Shown here in pieces: positions 14,052 to 15,336 of a stretch of 15,336 nucleotides of DNA (positions are counted from its first letter, which is position 1; the number at the start of each line of letters is the position of its first letter). Below the pieces are notes generated by a model, which was not told the origin of the DNA, made no database searches, and saw only the letters and a program-made list of their open reading frames with translations. Position numbers and translations under genes: made by a program. Origin of the DNA: an uncultured Coprococcus sp. (GTDB lineage Bacteria; Bacillota; Clostridia; Lachnospirales; Lachnospiraceae); contig URJI01000070.1 of assembly GCA_900548215.1 (NCBI GenBank), positions 1-15,336 on the forward strand. The letters are read 5' to 3'.

Positions 14052-15336
14052 TTAATCTCTCAACATATCGATCTTATCTGCACCCTGTTTCTCAAGATTC
14101 TCAGTGATATTGATGTCTGTTGACTGATCCAGTGCAGTCTTTCTGTCTCGCATCGCCATGTTCGGATCCCTGTGTCTTGAAGGGCCGCCCACACAGCCGC
14201 CCTCGCACGCCATACCTTCCATGAAGTCATCCTGAAATCTGTTGAACTTCATGAGGGTCAGTGCCTTCTTGCATGCATCTATGCCATCACATTTGCACAC
14301 CTTTACCTCATCCTCACAACCAAGCTCCTTCATACTCTCTATGACTGCCGCTGTTACTCCACCTGCATTTGCAAATTTCTTGCCGAACAGTGTGGACTGA
14401 TCGTTGTCCTCAGCCTCTGGCTCGAGCTTGACATCCTTCGCCCTCAGCATAGCCCTGATCTCACCATATGTCAGCGCATAATCAGCAGACTCCTTTTCTC
14501 CGGCAGCGCTCTCAGCCTTCTTGCCTATGCAAGGTCCGATGAACACTGTCACCGCATCCTCATAATTCTCCTTGATATATCTTGAAACAGCACACATAGG
14601 TGACACAGTCTCAGATATCCTATCCGCCAGCTCAGGAAAATGCTTCTCAACCAGGAGCTTGAATGCAGGACAGCATGATGTGGTCTTCTTCTTGCCTTCA
14701 GCCTTTGCCTCCAGCCACTCCTTCGCCTCCGCCATGGCTGTCATATCGGCACCAAGTCCCACATCAACAGCATCATAGAAACCTATCTTCTTCATGGCCG
14801 TTCTCCAGCTCGCCATGGTGATATCCGCACCGAACTGACCATATGTAGCAGGTGCGAACATGGCAAATACCTTCTTGCCGGCTCTCATGTCGTTTATTAT
14901 ATCTACTATATAAGATTTTGATCCTATTGCGCCAAATGGGCACTTGTGAATACATGAACCACAGTCTATACATTTGTCCTTGTCTATGACCGCTATACCT
15001 GTTCCATTCTCAGCAACGGATATCGCTCCCACGGGACAGCTTTTGATACAAGGTCTCATCAGATCTGCAATGGCATTGTACGGACATGCTTTGGCACACT
15101 GTCCACACTCTTTACATTTTGATGGATCTATGTATGACTTGTCACGGCCCATGCTGATCGCACCGAAACGGCATGCCTGCTGACAGGCTCTTCCCATACA
15201 CTTCTGACAGTTGTCAGTTACTACATAACGTGAGATCGGACATCCTTCACAGGCAGAATTGATGATCTGTACCACATTGCCATCATCTTCCGTACCAGGT
15301 GCTTTGCCCTCAGCAAGCCTGACCCTCTGTCTGATG
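14052..15336 (-). CDS. Monomeric [FeFe] hydrogenase, apparent group B type, 5' end beyond window
   Basis: Catalyses reversible proton reduction with ferredoxin-type electrons during fermentation; cytoplasmic. The frame is open through the right edge (427 residues seen), so a GTG at 15275 is internal, not the start: RQRVRLAEG upstream resembles the N-terminal region of the family. Cys motifs for several Fe-S clusters follow (CEGCP, CQKCMGRACQQAC, CKECGQCAKACP, RPCIKSCP, CIDCGSCIHKCP). Numbered from the GTG, the H-cluster signatures are TSCCP (199-203), GPCIGKK (247-253) and MACEGGCVGG (355-364). All the Cys that bind or serve the H-cluster are present, as is the Lys after PC. Differences from group A enzymes are GPC in place of MPC, GGP in place of GGG, and MC in SPMCAV. 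These, and the short length, point to group B. The gene ends in TAA at 14052 and is followed by a small membrane protein gene. Maturases are not in the window. Confidence 0.9.
   Translation of the reverse strand, partial: IRQRVRLAEGKAPGTEDDGNVVQIINSACEGCPISRYVVTDNCQKCMGRACQQACRFGAISMGRDKSYIDPSKCKECGQCAKACPYNAIADLMRPCIKSCPVGAISVAENGTGIAVIDKDKCIDCGSCIHKCPFGAIGSKSYIVDIINDMRAGKKVFAMFAPATYGQFGADITMASWRTAMKKIGFYDAVDVGLGADMTAMAEAKEWLEAKAEGKKKTTSCCPAFKLLVEKHFPELADRISETVSPMCAVSRYIKENYEDAVTVFIGPCIGKKAESAAGEKESADYALTYGEIRAMLRAKDVKLEPEAEDNDQSTLFGKKFANAGGVTAAVIESMKELGCEDEVKVCKCDGIDACKKALTLMKFNRFQDDFMEGMACEGGCVGGPSRHRDPNMAMRDRKTALDQSTDINITENLEKQGADKIDMLRD

Noticed and set aside
15250..15275. GTG at 15275 as the true start of the hydrogenase
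   Set aside because: The frame stays open to the right edge, the upstream residues (RQRVRLAEG) fit the family, and no ribosome binding site precedes the GTG.
1..15336. Phage, transposase, tRNA or rRNA genes
   Set aside because: None of the frames on either strand shows integrase, transposase or phage motifs, and no tRNA-like or rRNA-like segment was recognised by eye.

Overview
The window looks like a chromosomal segment of a gut-type Lachnospiraceae relative (Bacillota, Clostridia). This rests on several features: TTG starts behind strong GGAGG-type ribosome binding sites, a secreted protein with long Ig-like and Fn3-like arrays, a monomeric multi-cluster [FeFe] hydrogenase, an ECF-type transporter, and moderate GC. 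No rRNA marker is present, so genus is not assigned. All seven supported genes read right to left (minus strand).

Right end (13809-15336): the 5'-truncated gene of a ferredoxin-like, H-cluster-containing [FeFe] hydrogenase of apparent group B type, followed by a 52-residue single-span membrane protein. A gene-free stretch follows (about 13224-13808). It holds a GC-rich patch of repeated GGGGTCAGGCACC / GGGGTCTGACCCC motifs, two short perfect palindromes, and a sigma-A-like promoter with a roughly 200-nt leader. Next is a two-gene operon (11070-13223) for a MACS-type acyl-CoA synthetase and a hotdog acyl-CoA thioesterase, closed by a strong terminator. After that a separate extended -10 promoter drives a 1003-residue sensor/GGDEF/PAS/GGDEF-like/EAL cyclic-di-GMP protein, which ends at a long hairpin terminator.

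Left half (1-7700): the most interesting unit, a vitamin B12-type uptake operon. A TTGACA-17-TAAGAT promoter feeds a cobalamin riboswitch leader whose last hairpin covers the Shine-Dalgarno site. The genes are, in order: a 1255-residue secreted protein (DUF4430/transcobalamin-like domain, alpha/alpha-toroid, Ig-like and Fn3-like repeats); a membrane-anchored DUF4430 protein on a Thr/Glu/Ser/Arg-repeat stalk; an EcfT-type membrane coupling protein; and a fused double-ATPase EcfA-type subunit that runs off the left edge. The two extracellular domain types are the same two folds, in reverse order, that build animal intrinsic factor and transcobalamin. My inference is that this is a Gram-positive surface relay that captures corrinoid outside the cell and hands it to an ECF transporter. 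The substrate-binding S component is not in the window and would be expected further left.
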